DNA of 64,000 bases from Gammaproteobacteria bacterium. GTDB lineage: Bacteria > Pseudomonadota > Gammaproteobacteria > Pseudomonadales > Pseudohongiellaceae. The DNA lies in contig PALV01000022.1 in the NCBI GenBank assembly GCA_002706685.1, forward strand, positions 176,227 through 240,226, written 5' to 3'. Every line of letters starts with the position of its first letter. Positions within the stretch are counted from its first letter, which is position 1. The position numbers were made by a program, and so were the translations under genes. Positions 17,761 through 27,302 of the stretch are shown here, piece after piece. Under the pieces are notes generated by a model. That model saw only the letters and a program-made list of their open reading frames with translations, ran no database searches and was not told the origin of the DNA.

Positions 17761-18654
17761 ATGTTGGACAGATTGATTAAGGAGCCGTTGGCCGTTTTTT
17801 GCCTGGCGGCGGCTGGCATCTTTGCACTTGATGCTGTTCGCAATGGCGGTGAATCAAGCGAATCAATGGCTGAGGCGGATCAAAACGCAGTCAGTACGAT
17901 TGTCGTGAACGAAGCCGTGGTGGACATTCTGCAGGAAGATTTTGAGTGGCTGGAGGGCCGACAACCCAACGAAGAGGAAACCGAGCAGATCGTACAGGAA
18001 TGGCTGAACGAGGAAATCGTTTTTCGCGAAGCGTTGCGTCAGAACATGCATCTCTCTGACGGCAAAATGCGCGCTCACCTGATCGAGAAAGTCCGCCTGT
18101 TGTGGGCCGGTGTGCCGGACGCACCCAGTGAAGAAGACCTGCTTGCCTTCTACATGGACAATATCCAGGAGTATTACAGTGAAACCCGCGTCAGTTTTGA
18201 TCAGGTCTTTTACGCAGAGCAACCTGACAATGGTGACGAGTTATTGCAGCGTCTTCGCGCCGGCGAAGACATCGAAGGAGAGCGCTACTGGCTGGGTGAC
18301 AATATGTCGGACTATGCAGCCAGTATTCTGCGTTCCAGTTTCGGTGGGGAATTCTTTACTGCGCTTCTGGAAGCGCCCCTGGAAACCTGGATGGGGCCTT
18401 ATCAGTCCCCCCGTGGTTACCACTACGTCAAGGTCAGCGGTGTTCAGCAACCTCAACCAATAGCTTATGAAGCGGTTCGCGATCGACTGCTGCAGGACTG
18501 GTCAGACGCAATGCTTTTCAATCGGGTGGCTGAGCGTACTGAACAGATTCGTGATGAGTTTGATGTCGTCTATGACTCCAGCGGGGAAGTCAGTTCCAGC
18601 GTGGAAGCATTGCTGGCAAGCGCCAGAAACCTACGCGAAGAAGAGGGGCACTGA
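17761..18654 (+). CDS. Membrane-anchored PpiC/SurA-like peptidyl-prolyl isomerase
   Basis: The 297-residue protein has one N-terminal membrane segment (about 10-26), a SurA-N-like helical region with EEIVFREALRQNM near 93-105, and a parvulin-type stretch ending GPYQSPRGYHYVKVSG near 213-228. A periplasmic foldase role fits. It lies 27 bases after the third ureohydrolase, with a GGAGAGAG ribosome site, and its stop overlaps the HupE/UreJ start by one base. It could assist folding of the exported ureohydrolases or of the adjacent membrane protein. The catalytic part is shorter than in SurA, so isomerase activity is uncertain. Confidence 0.75.
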   Translation: MLDRLIKEPLAVFCLAAAGIFALDAVRNGGESSESMAEADQNAVSTIVVNEAVVDILQEDFEWLEGRQPNEEETEQIVQEWLNEEIVFREALRQNMHLSDGKMRAHLIEKVRLLWAGVPDAPSEEDLLAFYMDNIQEYYSETRVSFDQVFYAEQPDNGDELLQRLRAGEDIEGERYWLGDNMSDYAASILRSSFGGEFFTALLEAPLETWMGPYQSPRGYHYVKVSGVQQPQPIAYEAVRDRLLQDWSDAMLFNRVAERTEQIRDEFDVVYDSSGEVSSSVEALLASARNLREEEGH

Positions 18655-19751
18655 TGAAAGTGACAGGCGCTACTCTCTTGCGACTGGGGCTTGCCCGATT
18701 TGCTGCTCTGCTGTGTGTGCTGCTGCTGATGGCAGCACCGGCACGTGCTCATTATCTGGATATCGTGCAATTTACCCTGGTCGAACAGGCCAATCCGAAT
18801 GTGCACCAACTGGTAGTGACCATGCCTGCCAACCTCGATGCCAATGCGCCTCTGATTGTACCCCGCCATTGTGTTTTGATGCAGCGCGATTCCGTAACAG
18901 AAGGGCAGTCGCATATCGTCTCCATGATGATTGACTGCGATCCAGAGTTGGCCGAGCAAGCGGGCACGGAGTTGACCGGGCAGATCGAAACGCGATGGGG
19001 GCGCGACGGCGGCATGCTGCAATTGCAAATGCTGGATGGCAGCAGTGCTTCGGTCATGTTGTCGGGTAATCGCACCGGAATCAGTCTTGACATGCCCGTC
19101 TGGGACGAACTTGCCGCGCAACCACCTCAGGGCTTCCTGGAAAAGGCATGGCGCTACCTTGAGCTCGGCACGGTTCACGTCCTTATAGGCTGGGACCACC
19201 TTGCCTTCGTATTCTGCCTCGCCATGCTGGCCACGGGACTGCCACTGATTGGTCTGATTACCTCATTCACTGTTGGACATTCACTGTCGCTGGCGCTGGC
19301 GCATCTGGGACTGGTCAATATTCCTATAGCGCCTGTTGAAGCGGTAATCGCGCTGTCGGTCGTATTCATGGCGCGTGAGGTCTTCTTTACACCTGGTTCA
19401 CGGCTCAGTCTGCGGCGCGCTCAGAATCCTGAAGCCTTTCCGGAGTCGCAGGCACAGGTGCATTCGCATCGCTGGCGTATGGGTGTGACTGCTGCATTTG
19501 GCCTCATTCATGGTCTTGGTTTCGCCAGTGTGTTGGGGGAACTGGGGGTCTCTGCCGCTGACACGGTTATAGCGCTGGCATTCTTCAATATCGGCGTTGA
19601 GGCGGGTCAGGTGTTATTCGTCGGTGCCATTCTGCTGGCTCTTGCGATTCTCAGACGTCTGGGTCGAGTGGAGTACGCACTCATGCACGCGACCACGTGC
19701 CTCGTGGGCGGTATGGGCGTCTTCTGGACACTGCAACGGGTGGTCGGCTGA
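18654..19751 (+). CDS. HupE/UreJ family membrane protein, probable metal transporter
   Basis: The 365-residue protein starts with a signal peptide (cleaved near ARAH at 30-33), has an extracytoplasmic domain of about 130 residues, then six or so membrane segments. Motifs of the family are visible: HVLIGWDHLAF near 175-185 and GLIHGLGFASV near 282-292, with His and Asp residues that could bind a metal. HupE/UreJ proteins are linked to nickel delivery for urease and hydrogenase. Position between the ureohydrolases and the urea transporter supports nickel or manganese supply to this pathway. Metal specificity is inferred. Confidence 0.82.
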   Translation: MKVTGATLLRLGLARFAALLCVLLLMAAPARAHYLDIVQFTLVEQANPNVHQLVVTMPANLDANAPLIVPRHCVLMQRDSVTEGQSHIVSMMIDCDPELAEQAGTELTGQIETRWGRDGGMLQLQMLDGSSASVMLSGNRTGISLDMPVWDELAAQPPQGFLEKAWRYLELGTVHVLIGWDHLAFVFCLAMLATGLPLIGLITSFTVGHSLSLALAHLGLVNIPIAPVEAVIALSVVFMAREVFFTPGSRLSLRRAQNPEAFPESQAQVHSHRWRMGVTAAFGLIHGLGFASVLGELGVSAADTVIALAFFNIGVEAGQVLFVGAILLALAILRRLGRVEYALMHATTCLVGGMGVFWTLQRVVG

Positions 19752-19811
19752 CAGGCTGTTTCCCTTGGTAGATCAGCTGAATCGGAAAGCTCAGTCAGGG
19801 GCCAGATCGCG

Positions 19812-19821
19812 GCTACGTAGC
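19812..19821. promoter_or_regulatory. Palindrome GCTACGTAGC upstream of urtA
   Basis: A perfect 10-base palindrome sharing the CTACGT core with the larger inverted repeat 30 bases downstream. It may be an extra half-site for the same regulator. Confidence 0.3.
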
Positions 19822-19849
19822 AAAAGGGGCCATGACGCCTATTCTGCGT

Positions 19850-19882
19850 CAAACTACGTAATACGCATTATGACGTAGTTTG
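19850..19882. promoter_or_regulatory. Inverted repeat upstream of urtA
   Basis: CAAACTACGT (19850-19859) and ACGTAGTTTG (19873-19882) pair perfectly around 13 bases. The right side includes ATGACGTAG, identical to an arm of the repeat at 9326-9356. No sigma-54 -24/-12 pair was found in this gap, so nitrogen control probably does not act through a sigma-54 promoter here. Confidence 0.5.
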
Positions 19883-19996
19883 TGCCGTCAATCGCCGACT
19901 GGTCGCAGAGCCGTTTAAATTGCAACATTCCAGTCAGCATCATGAACCCTGTCACAGACTGTCAGGTTCGCCATCAATAACCAGCAGGAGTAGACA

Positions 19997-21298
19997 ATGA
20001 GCACCCGCAAACCCAAAACATCCATGATCCTGAAAGCCGGCGCCTGTTTGATGGGGCTGATGGCATTGAGCCCGATCGCTGTGGCCCAGGATACGATCAA
20101 AGTGGGCGTGCTGCACTCGCTCTCGGGCACCATGGCCATCAGTGAAACCACACTGAAGGATACCGTGCTGATGCTTGTTGAACAGCAGAACGAGCGTGGT
20201 GGTGTGCTTGGCCGACAGCTTGAACCAGTCGTGGTCGACCCCGCATCAGACTGGCCACTGTTTGCAGAAAAGACCCGGGAGTTGCTGACCCAGGAAGAAG
20301 TCGATGTCATTTTTGGTGCATGGACCTCAGTGTCCCGCAAATCGATGTTACCGGTCCTGGAAGAGCTCAATGGCCTGCTGTTCTATCCGGTACAGTACGA
20401 AGGTGAAGAGTCATCCAAAAACATTTTTTACACAGGTGCCGCCCCAAACCAGCAGGCCATTCCGGCGGTTGATTACCTGATGAACGAGCTGGGCATTGAG
20501 CGCTGGGTGCTGGCCGGTACTGACTACGTATATCCCCGCACCACCAATCGCATTCTTGAAGCCTATCTGAAAGCCAATGGTGTTGCTGATGAAGATATCA
20601 TGATCAATTACACGCCATTCAGCCATTCTGACTGGCAGAGCATCGTTGCAGATATTCGTCGCTTCGGCAGCACCGGTAAACCCACGGCGGTTGTTTCCAC
20701 AATCAATGGTGATGCCAATGTGCCTTTCTATCGTGAATTGAGTAACCAGGGTGTTTCATCGTTTGATATTCCTGTGATGGCTTTCTCCGTGGGTGAAGAG
20801 GAGCTGTCCGGTATTGATACCCGACCTCTTGTGGGGCACATGGCTGCCTGGAACTACTTCCAGAGCGTCGACACCAGCCAGAACGAGGAATTCATCGCCA
20901 ACTGGCACGACTTCATCGGTAGCGAGTCACGTGTCACCAATGACCCGATGGAGGCGACTTACATAGGGTTCAATATGTGGGTGAAAGCCGTTGAGAAAGC
21001 CGGCACCACCGATGTTGATGCGGTAGAGCAGGCCATGATTGGCATGGAGACACCCAACCTGACTGGCGGAACTGCGGTGATGGGCAAGAATCACCATTTG
21101 TCCAAGCCTGTTCTGATCGGGGAAATCCAGGAAAACGGCCAGTTCCAGGTTGTCTGGGAAACCGAAGGCCTGGTGCCCGGTGATGCCTGGTCCGACTACC
21201 TGGAAGGTTCCCGCGTGCTGGAAGCCGACTGGACTGATCCTATTCGTTGCGGCAACTACAACACAGTAACAGAAGTCTGTTCTGGTCAAAGCTACTAA
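19997..21298 (+). CDS. urtA: Urea ABC transporter substrate-binding protein
   Basis: The 433-residue protein has a signal peptide cleaved after IAVA near residue 30, then the typical UrtA start DTIKVGVLHSLSGTMAISE. It belongs to the Leu/Ile/Val-binding family and matches UrtA, which binds urea in the periplasm and delivers it to UrtBC. The ATG follows AGGAGTAGAC. About 245 bases separate it from the HupE/UreJ gene, with inverted repeats that suggest its own promoter. It heads a tight run of urt and ure genes reaching to about 31.3 kb. Confidence 0.96.
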   Translation: MSTRKPKTSMILKAGACLMGLMALSPIAVAQDTIKVGVLHSLSGTMAISETTLKDTVLMLVEQQNERGGVLGRQLEPVVVDPASDWPLFAEKTRELLTQEEVDVIFGAWTSVSRKSMLPVLEELNGLLFYPVQYEGEESSKNIFYTGAAPNQQAIPAVDYLMNELGIERWVLAGTDYVYPRTTNRILEAYLKANGVADEDIMINYTPFSHSDWQSIVADIRRFGSTGKPTAVVSTINGDANVPFYRELSNQGVSSFDIPVMAFSVGEEELSGIDTRPLVGHMAAWNYFQSVDTSQNEEFIANWHDFIGSESRVTNDPMEATYIGFNMWVKAVEKAGTTDVDAVEQAMIGMETPNLTGGTAVMGKNHHLSKPVLIGEIQENGQFQVVWETEGLVPGDAWSDYLEGSRVLEADWTDPIRCGNYNTVTEVCSGQSY

Positions 21299-21337
21299 GA
21301 CATTTGCTACTGAGTTGCACGGCGACGGAGTCACCTC

Positions 21338-22993
21338 TTGAAACACCTAAGTATTACGTCAGTCCTGGTCTGGATTGCAATGGCATTCGCCTCTGTGTCG
21401 CAGGCACAGGCGCAGTCCCAGGCCGGGTCAGATACCTCTGACCTGGAGCCCTTGTTGGTCCGTCTGGTTGATGCCAGCCTGAGTGAGGCCGTCGAGTTGA
21501 TTCCGCAACTCGAGACTCAGGGTGGCCGGGGTATTTTGCCGCTATTCACCGCGATGTTCGACAACTCGCTGGCCGTCGACCCAGACTCCATGACCTTCTA
21601 CCGGCTGGCCGAAGATAACTCGGCCAGACCGGTATATCCTCCCGCAGATGCCGGCGACAGCGCGGAATTACAGTTGTCGGCGGCAGAAGCTGATGAGCTT
21701 GAGCGAATCCGGGTCAGCAACCGGCTACGTGTTCTGCTACGTGATGCGATCGCACGCATACGTCTGTTTGAAGGTGATGCGGATGAGCGCAGCATAGCGG
21801 CGGCGGAGTTACTGTCCCAGCTGGGAGAAGATACCGTGCTCCTGCTGCGGGAAGCGCTGGCTTCAGAAGAGGATGCAGAGGTTCGCGAAGTCCTGGAAGT
21901 CGGTATCGCCATGAATGTGCTGGTCTCCGATGCTCCCGATGAGGAGCGACTGCAGGTGGTACCGACGCTTCACGGACGCCTGGAGGCACCCGTACGCAAT
22001 CTGCTGAACAGCCTGCTGGATCCCAATGGCCGTAATGAACAGAACCCTGAAGTACGTGCGGCGATCGAAGAGGCCAATGCGGCCATTGACACGCGTATCC
22101 GCTTTTACGGATTCATCGAAGAGTTGTTCTATGGACTGAGTCTCGGGTCTGTGCTGTTGCTGGCCGCGATCGGGCTGGCCGTGACCTTTGGGGTGATGGG
22201 TGTCATCAACATGGCACATGGCGAGATGCTGATGCTGGGTGCCTACACCACTTACGTCGTGCAGCTGGTGATGCCAGGATTCATCACGTACTCGCTATGG
22301 GTTGCCATTCCCGCCGCTTTCCTGGTGTCCGCCTCAGTAGGCATTCTGATTCAGCGCTATGTCATTCGTTATCTGCATGGTCGTCCCCTGGAAACTCTGC
22401 TGGCGACCTTTGGTATCAGTCTGATTCTGCAACAGACAGTGCGCACCATATTTTCACCGCTAAACCGTATGGTGGTCTCTCCCGAGTGGATGAGTGGAAC
22501 AATACAGATCAACCCGGTGCTGGCGATCACCAATAACAGACTTTTCATTCTGATTTTCTCACTGATTGTGTTCTTTGCGTTGCTGATGATCCTGAGAAAA
22601 ACCTCTCTGGGACTTCAGGTGCGCGCAGTATCGCAGAACAGGAACATGGCAAAAGCGATGGGAATCAGAACGGACCGAGTAGACGCATTGACCTTTGGCC
22701 TGGGTTCGGGCATCGCAGGGATCGCCGGCGTCGCGCTGAGCCAGTTGACCAACGTGGGTCCCAATCTCGGGCAGTCTTACATCATCGATTCGTTCATGGT
22801 TGTTGTATTCGGTGGTGTCGGCAATCTGTTTGGTACGCTGGTAGGCGCATTCAGTCTGGGTGTATCGAATAAATTCCTCGAGCCGGCAGTAGGTGCGGTA
22901 CTGGCAAAAATTATCACACTGGTCTTTATTATCGTGTTCATCCAGTTCCGTCCCAAGGGCCTGTTCCCGCAGAAAGGGAGGGCCGCGGAATGA
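21338..22993 (+). CDS. urtB: Urea ABC transporter permease UrtB
   Basis: The start is TTG at 21338, supported by GGAG nine bases before it and by the signal-like sequence that follows. The 551-residue protein has an N-terminal extracytoplasmic region of about 230 residues, helical and rich in Glu and Ala, before the permease core with eight or more membrane segments (GVMGVINMAHGEMLMLGAY near 286-304). Such N-terminal extensions are known in proteobacterial UrtB and absent from the LivH relatives. It forms the membrane channel with UrtC. Confidence 0.94.
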   Translation: MKHLSITSVLVWIAMAFASVSQAQAQSQAGSDTSDLEPLLVRLVDASLSEAVELIPQLETQGGRGILPLFTAMFDNSLAVDPDSMTFYRLAEDNSARPVYPPADAGDSAELQLSAAEADELERIRVSNRLRVLLRDAIARIRLFEGDADERSIAAAELLSQLGEDTVLLLREALASEEDAEVREVLEVGIAMNVLVSDAPDEERLQVVPTLHGRLEAPVRNLLNSLLDPNGRNEQNPEVRAAIEEANAAIDTRIRFYGFIEELFYGLSLGSVLLLAAIGLAVTFGVMGVINMAHGEMLMLGAYTTYVVQLVMPGFITYSLWVAIPAAFLVSASVGILIQRYVIRYLHGRPLETLLATFGISLILQQTVRTIFSPLNRMVVSPEWMSGTIQINPVLAITNNRLFILIFSLIVFFALLMILRKTSLGLQVRAVSQNRNMAKAMGIRTDRVDALTFGLGSGIAGIAGVALSQLTNVGPNLGQSYIIDSFMVVVFGGVGNLFGTLVGAFSLGVSNKFLEPAVGAVLAKIITLVFIIVFIQFRPKGLFPQKGRAAE

Positions 22994-24141
22994 CATCGTT
23001 GCTGGACAAGTTAGGCGATATGCGCAGCGCGACTTCAGGCACGATTACGCTGTTTGTGGTGGTGCTGTTTGTCAGCACCACACTGGCATCATTAAGTAAT
23101 CTGCTGCTTCCTGAAGATTCGGCATTTCATGTCAGCACCTACACAATTACGCTGCTGGGCAAGTATCTGTGTTATGCCATGCTGGCGCTGGCGGTGGATG
23201 TGATCTGGGGCTATTGCGGCATCCTGAGCCTGGGACATGGCGCATTTTTTGCGCTCGGTGGTTATGCCATGGGCATGTATCTGATGCGCCAGATCGGTGA
23301 TCGGGGGGTGTATGGCAACCCCGAGTTGCCTGATTTCATGGTTTTCCTGAACTGGGATTCGCTGCCCTGGTTCTGGCTGGGAATGGATCAGTTCTGGTTC
23401 GCGATGTTGATGGTGCTGCTGGTGCCCGGGCTGCTGGCCTTTGTATTCGGCTGGCTGGCATTCAGGTCCCGCGTGACAGGCGTGTATCTGTCCATCATGA
23501 CGCAGGCGCTGACTTACGCTCTGATGTTGGCTTTCTTTCGCAATGAAACTGGTTTCGGCGGCAATAATGGCCTGACTGACTTCAAAGATATCCTCGGCGT
23601 CAGCCTGACGGAAGACAGCACCCGGGTGACGTTGTTCATGATAACCGCAGCCATGCTGGCGCTGGTTTTCGCGACCAGTCGCTATATTCTTGATTCCCGA
23701 ATGGGTCGGGTCATCATCGCGGTGCGCGACAGCGAGGCCCGTGCCAGGTTTCTTGGCTACCGCACTCAGGACTACAAGGTCTGGCTGTTTGTTTACTCTG
23801 CGCTGATCGCCGCGATGGCAGGTGCTCTTTATGTACCACAGGTTGGCATCATCAATCCGGGCGAGTTCAGTCCTATCAACTCCATCGAGATTGTGGTCTG
23901 GGTCGCGATTGGGGGACGTGGCACGCTCTACGGTGCTGTGATCGGCGCTATCCTGGTCAGCTACGCCAAGACACGGTTTACTGCATTGATCCCCGAGAGC
24001 TGGATATTCATGCTGGGCGCTCTGTTTGTGATAGTTACCATTTTCCTGCCCAAGGGACTGGTTGGCATTCTGCAAAGCCGCTTGCCGGGGTCTTCCGGTG
24101 GGGGCAAAGGTAAAGCAAATCTGGGGAGGGTGAGCTCATGA
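22990..24141 (+). CDS. urtC: Urea ABC transporter permease UrtC
   Basis: The 383-residue LivM-type permease overlaps urtB by four bases (ATGA). The membrane core contains WGYCGILSLGHGAFFALGGY near 74-93, a hallmark of the family, and ends with FLPKGLVGI. It pairs with UrtB to pass urea across the inner membrane. Confidence 0.95.
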   Translation: MTSLLDKLGDMRSATSGTITLFVVVLFVSTTLASLSNLLLPEDSAFHVSTYTITLLGKYLCYAMLALAVDVIWGYCGILSLGHGAFFALGGYAMGMYLMRQIGDRGVYGNPELPDFMVFLNWDSLPWFWLGMDQFWFAMLMVLLVPGLLAFVFGWLAFRSRVTGVYLSIMTQALTYALMLAFFRNETGFGGNNGLTDFKDILGVSLTEDSTRVTLFMITAAMLALVFATSRYILDSRMGRVIIAVRDSEARARFLGYRTQDYKVWLFVYSALIAAMAGALYVPQVGIINPGEFSPINSIEIVVWVAIGGRGTLYGAVIGAILVSYAKTRFTALIPESWIFMLGALFVIVTIFLPKGLVGILQSRLPGSSGGGKGKANLGRVSS

Positions 24142-24920
24142 GTTACAAAGCTGTCAGCGCCCGACCGGATGTCTCGCACAATGTCATACTTTATATCGAA
24201 AATCTGTCGGTCAGTTTCGATGGCTTCAAGGCTTTGAACAATCTCAGCCTGTACGTCAACGATGGCGAACTGCGCTGCCTGATTGGTGCCAATGGTGCGG
24301 GCAAAACTACGCTGATGGATGTCATAACCGGCAAGACGCGCTGTGATTCTGGTCAGGTGTGGTTTGGTCAGACGATAGATCTGCTAAAGCATGATGAAGC
24401 GGCCATAGCGCGCCTGGGCATTGGTCGAAAATTTCAGAAACCCACAGTCTTCGAGGCTTTGACGGTTTACGAGAATCTGGAGTTGTCACTGGCCAGCCAC
24501 AAGGGCGTCTGGTCGACGCTGATGGCAAACGTGAGTGCAGCGCAGAAAGATCAGATGGATCAGGTGCTTGAAACAATTGGCCTGGTTTCCGAACGGCATC
24601 GCAAAGCAGGTGTGCTTTCTCATGGTCAGAAACAATGGCTGGAGATTGGCATGCTGTTGACCGCCAACCCTCGCGTCATGTTGATTGATGAACCTGTTGC
24701 CGGCATGACGGCGCAAGAGACTGAGCGCACCGCCGAGCTGCTCAAATCCCTGGCTGGCGAACGCACGGTGATTGTCGTTGAACATGATATGGAATTTGTG
24801 CGCAGTATTGCGCGTACAGTGACTGTCTTGCATCAAGGGGCCGTACTGGCTGAAGGCACAATGGATCAGGTGCAGAACAACCGCGACGTCATTGAGGTGT
24901 ACCTCGGGGAGTCATCATGA
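24138..24920 (+). CDS. urtD: Urea ABC transporter ATP-binding protein UrtD
   Basis: The 260-residue ATPase has Walker A GANGAGKTT near 52-60, the signature LSHGQKQWLEIGMLL near 157-171 and Walker B VMLIDEPVAGM near 178-188. The His in place of Gly in LSHGQ and the KQWLEIG form are typical of UrtD. It overlaps urtC and urtE by four bases each, so the set is translationally coupled. Confidence 0.95.
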   Translation: MSYKAVSARPDVSHNVILYIENLSVSFDGFKALNNLSLYVNDGELRCLIGANGAGKTTLMDVITGKTRCDSGQVWFGQTIDLLKHDEAAIARLGIGRKFQKPTVFEALTVYENLELSLASHKGVWSTLMANVSAAQKDQMDQVLETIGLVSERHRKAGVLSHGQKQWLEIGMLLTANPRVMLIDEPVAGMTAQETERTAELLKSLAGERTVIVVEHDMEFVRSIARTVTVLHQGAVLAEGTMDQVQNNRDVIEVYLGESS

Positions 24921-25621
24921 CAACGCCGACCATTGCCATTAACGGTCTTAACCAGCGCTACGGTGGATCCCAGATTCTGTGGGATGTTGATATATCGGTT
25001 GAGCAGGGTTCCTGTACCTGCATCATGGGCCGTAACGGTGTCGGCAAGACGACATTGCTCAAGTGTCTTATGGGTTTGCTGCCCATTGAGAGCGGGAGTA
25101 TTGAATTGAGCGGCACGGCTATCCATGACATGCCGGCGCATCAACGGGCGCGCGCCGGTATTGGTTTTGTGCCTCAGGGTCGCGAGATTTTTCCCTTGCT
25201 GACCGTAGAGGAAAATCTGCAGACCGGGCTGGCGTGCCGCACAGACGGCATAAAAACCATTCCTGATCGCATTTTCGAGTTATTTCCGGTTTTGGCCGAT
25301 ATGTTGCATCGACGTGGAGGAGACCTGTCAGGCGGGCAGCAGCAACAACTTGCCATTGGTCGCGCCTTGGTGACTGACCCCCAGGTTCTGGTGCTGGACG
25401 AACCAAATGAGGGCATCCAGCCTAATATCGTCAAACAGATTGGTGACGTAATTATGAAACTTAATTCGGAAGGTCTGACCGTTATTCTTGTGGAGCAGAA
25501 ACTGGCATTCGCGCGACGCGTCGGTACCGAGTTTCGCCTGATGGAAAAAGGCCGTGTGGTTGCCAGTGATACCATGAGTGGACTGAGTGACGAGCTGATT
25601 CGACGGCATCTGGCGGTATGA
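24917..25621 (+). CDS. urtE: Urea ABC transporter ATP-binding protein UrtE
   Basis: The 234-residue ATPase has Walker A GRNGVGKTT near 38-46, signature LSGGQQQQLAIGRAL near 137-151 and Walker B VLVLDEPNEGIQP near 157-169; the NEGIQP form is diagnostic for UrtE. It completes the Urt importer and overlaps ureD by four bases, tying transport directly to urease assembly. Confidence 0.95.
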   Translation: MTTPTIAINGLNQRYGGSQILWDVDISVEQGSCTCIMGRNGVGKTTLLKCLMGLLPIESGSIELSGTAIHDMPAHQRARAGIGFVPQGREIFPLLTVEENLQTGLACRTDGIKTIPDRIFELFPVLADMLHRRGGDLSGGQQQQLAIGRALVTDPQVLVLDEPNEGIQPNIVKQIGDVIMKLNSEGLTVILVEQKLAFARRVGTEFRLMEKGRVVASDTMSGLSDELIRRHLAV

Positions 25622-26496
25622 CCACCGCGCTGGCCAGGCCTGCAGCCTCACGCTGGCAGGCATCGCTTGATTTGAAGTTTGCGCGGACAACCCGCGGCTG
25701 CCGCCTCGTGGCCAGTGCCCATAACGGGCCACTGTATGTGCAAAAACCTTTCTATCCGGAAGGCCCTGATCTGGCGCATGTGTACCTGCTGCACCCGCCT
25801 GGCGGACTGGTTTCGGGCGACTCTCTGGAGATATCAGTGGCTCTGGGCAAGGATGCCAGCGTCCTGGTGACCACTCCTGGTGCAGGGCGAGTTTACCGTG
25901 CACGGGAAGATCGCACACTGCAATGGCAGCGCACCAGAATGGTGCTTTCACAGGGTGCGAATATCGAATACTTCCCTCAGGAAACCATTATCTATCCCGG
26001 CGCGTCCGCCGGTCTTGAAACCCGGGTTGAGCTTAGTGATCGATGCCATTACGCAGGCTGGGAAATCACCTGTCTGGGTCTGCCGGCCAGTGAGCTGGAA
26101 TTTGACAGCGGAGAATTCAGGCAGCATTTAGGTGTTTTTCGCGATGGCCGGCCACTAATCGTTGAGAATTTCGTGCTTAACGAGGGCAGTCGCTCTCTGT
26201 ATGACGCCTCTGTAGGGCTGCGTGGTCAACCGGTCATGGGCCTGATGGTCGCCGGCCCGTTTGCAGAAAGCCGTAGCGGCGAAACTGCAGAAATTGTCAC
26301 CAGTCTGCGAGCAGTGACCGCTTCCTGTAAGCCTGGAATGCTTTGTAATGTCAGCGTTTTTAACGGCTTTGTAACGGTTCGCTATCTCGGCAGTTCGTCG
26401 GCCGAAGCCAGAGAAATATTCATCCAGTGCTGGCAATTGTTGAGGCCGCTACTGCTCGGACGCGAACACTGTCCGCCGCGGATATGGGCAACCTGA
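25618..26496 (+). CDS. ureD: Urease accessory protein UreD
   Basis: The 292-residue protein shows HPPGGLVSGDSL near 59-70, VTTPGAGRVYRA near 82-93 and the C-terminal CPPRIWAT, all typical of UreD. With UreF and UreG it forms the complex that delivers nickel and bicarbonate to the urease active site. It overlaps urtE by four bases. A 123-base gap follows before ureA, the largest in the ure run. Confidence 0.95.
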   Translation: MTTALARPAASRWQASLDLKFARTTRGCRLVASAHNGPLYVQKPFYPEGPDLAHVYLLHPPGGLVSGDSLEISVALGKDASVLVTTPGAGRVYRAREDRTLQWQRTRMVLSQGANIEYFPQETIIYPGASAGLETRVELSDRCHYAGWEITCLGLPASELEFDSGEFRQHLGVFRDGRPLIVENFVLNEGSRSLYDASVGLRGQPVMGLMVAGPFAESRSGETAEIVTSLRAVTASCKPGMLCNVSVFNGFVTVRYLGSSSAEAREIFIQCWQLLRPLLLGREHCPPRIWAT

Positions 26497-26619
26497 TGAG
26501 GCATGTCGGGCAACAGATACCTGACATGCAGGTGGGCTGGCAAACTTTGTGCATAAGTACATGCATGTTTGTGAACGAGGTGACCCCGTCACCTGAACTT
26601 CTACCCCGGTGAAACGATC

Positions 26620-26922
26620 ATGGAACTGTTACCCAGAGAAAAAGACAAGTTAATGTTATTTACGGCCGCATTGCTGGCCGAACGCCGTCTGGCCAGGGGC
26701 CTCAAACTGAATTATCCGGAGGCTGTGGCTCTGGTTTCCATGGCCATCATCGAGGGTGCCCGGGACGGCAAGACCGTGGCGGAACTGATGAGCGAGGGTA
26801 AGCAGGTACTGAGCAGTGACCAGGTGATGGAAGGTGTCGCTGAGTTGATGCCTGAAGTTCAGGTTGAGGCAACATTTCCTGACGGCACCAAACTGGTCAC
26901 CGTGCACAATCCCATCAACTGA
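26620..26922 (+). CDS. ureA: Urease gamma subunit
   Basis: This 100-residue protein has the standard length and sequence ([11 protein letters not shown]..., [10 protein letters not shown], ending TVHNPI). It is a structural subunit of the cytoplasmic (UreABC)3 urease. The ATG at 26620 follows GGTGAAACGATC; 21 bases separate it from ureB. Confidence 0.98.
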   Translation: MELLPREKDKLMLFTAALLAERRLARGLKLNYPEAVALVSMAIIEGARDGKTVAELMSEGKQVLSSDQVMEGVAELMPEVQVEATFPDGTKLVTVHNPIN

Positions 26923-26943
26923 TCACCGCAAGCGAGACTCTTC

Positions 26944-27288
26944 ATGACATCAAACAGCGGCATTGGAAATATGATTCCTGGCCAGGTTGTGACGGCTGGC
27001 GACGACATTACCATCAACGATGGTCGAACAAGGCTCCGTCTGTCAGTGGAAAACACCGGCGACAGGCCCGTTCAGATCGGCTCTCATTATCACTTTGCCG
27101 AGGTCAATCCAGCTTTGCGACTGGACAGAGCCGCGGCACGGGGACATCACCTGAATATCGCTGCCGGCACAGCCGTACGCTTTGAGCCGGGTCAGACCCG
27201 CGAGGTCGAGCTGGTGCCATTCGCCGGTGCCCGGCGCGTTGTCGGATTCCGTGGTGAAGTCATGGGTGACCTGGATACTTCTAGATAA
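26944..27288 (+). CDS. ureB: Urease beta subunit
   Basis: At 114 residues it is a complete UreB, with IPGQVV near the start, the [15 protein letters not shown] stretch at 65-79 and the R-R-V-V-G-F ending region. Together with UreA and UreC it builds the urease trimer. The first ten residues ([10 protein letters not shown]) are a short extension. Confidence 0.97.
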   Translation: MTSNSGIGNMIPGQVVTAGDDITINDGRTRLRLSVENTGDRPVQIGSHYHFAEVNPALRLDRAAARGHHLNIAAGTAVRFEPGQTREVELVPFAGARRVVGFRGEVMGDLDTSR

Positions 27289-27302
27289 GGGGAGAACTGA
27301 CT

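Noticed and set aside
19752..19996. Possible sigma-54 promoter for urtA
   Set aside because: No TGGCAC-N5-TTGC-like pair with correct spacing was found in the gap.
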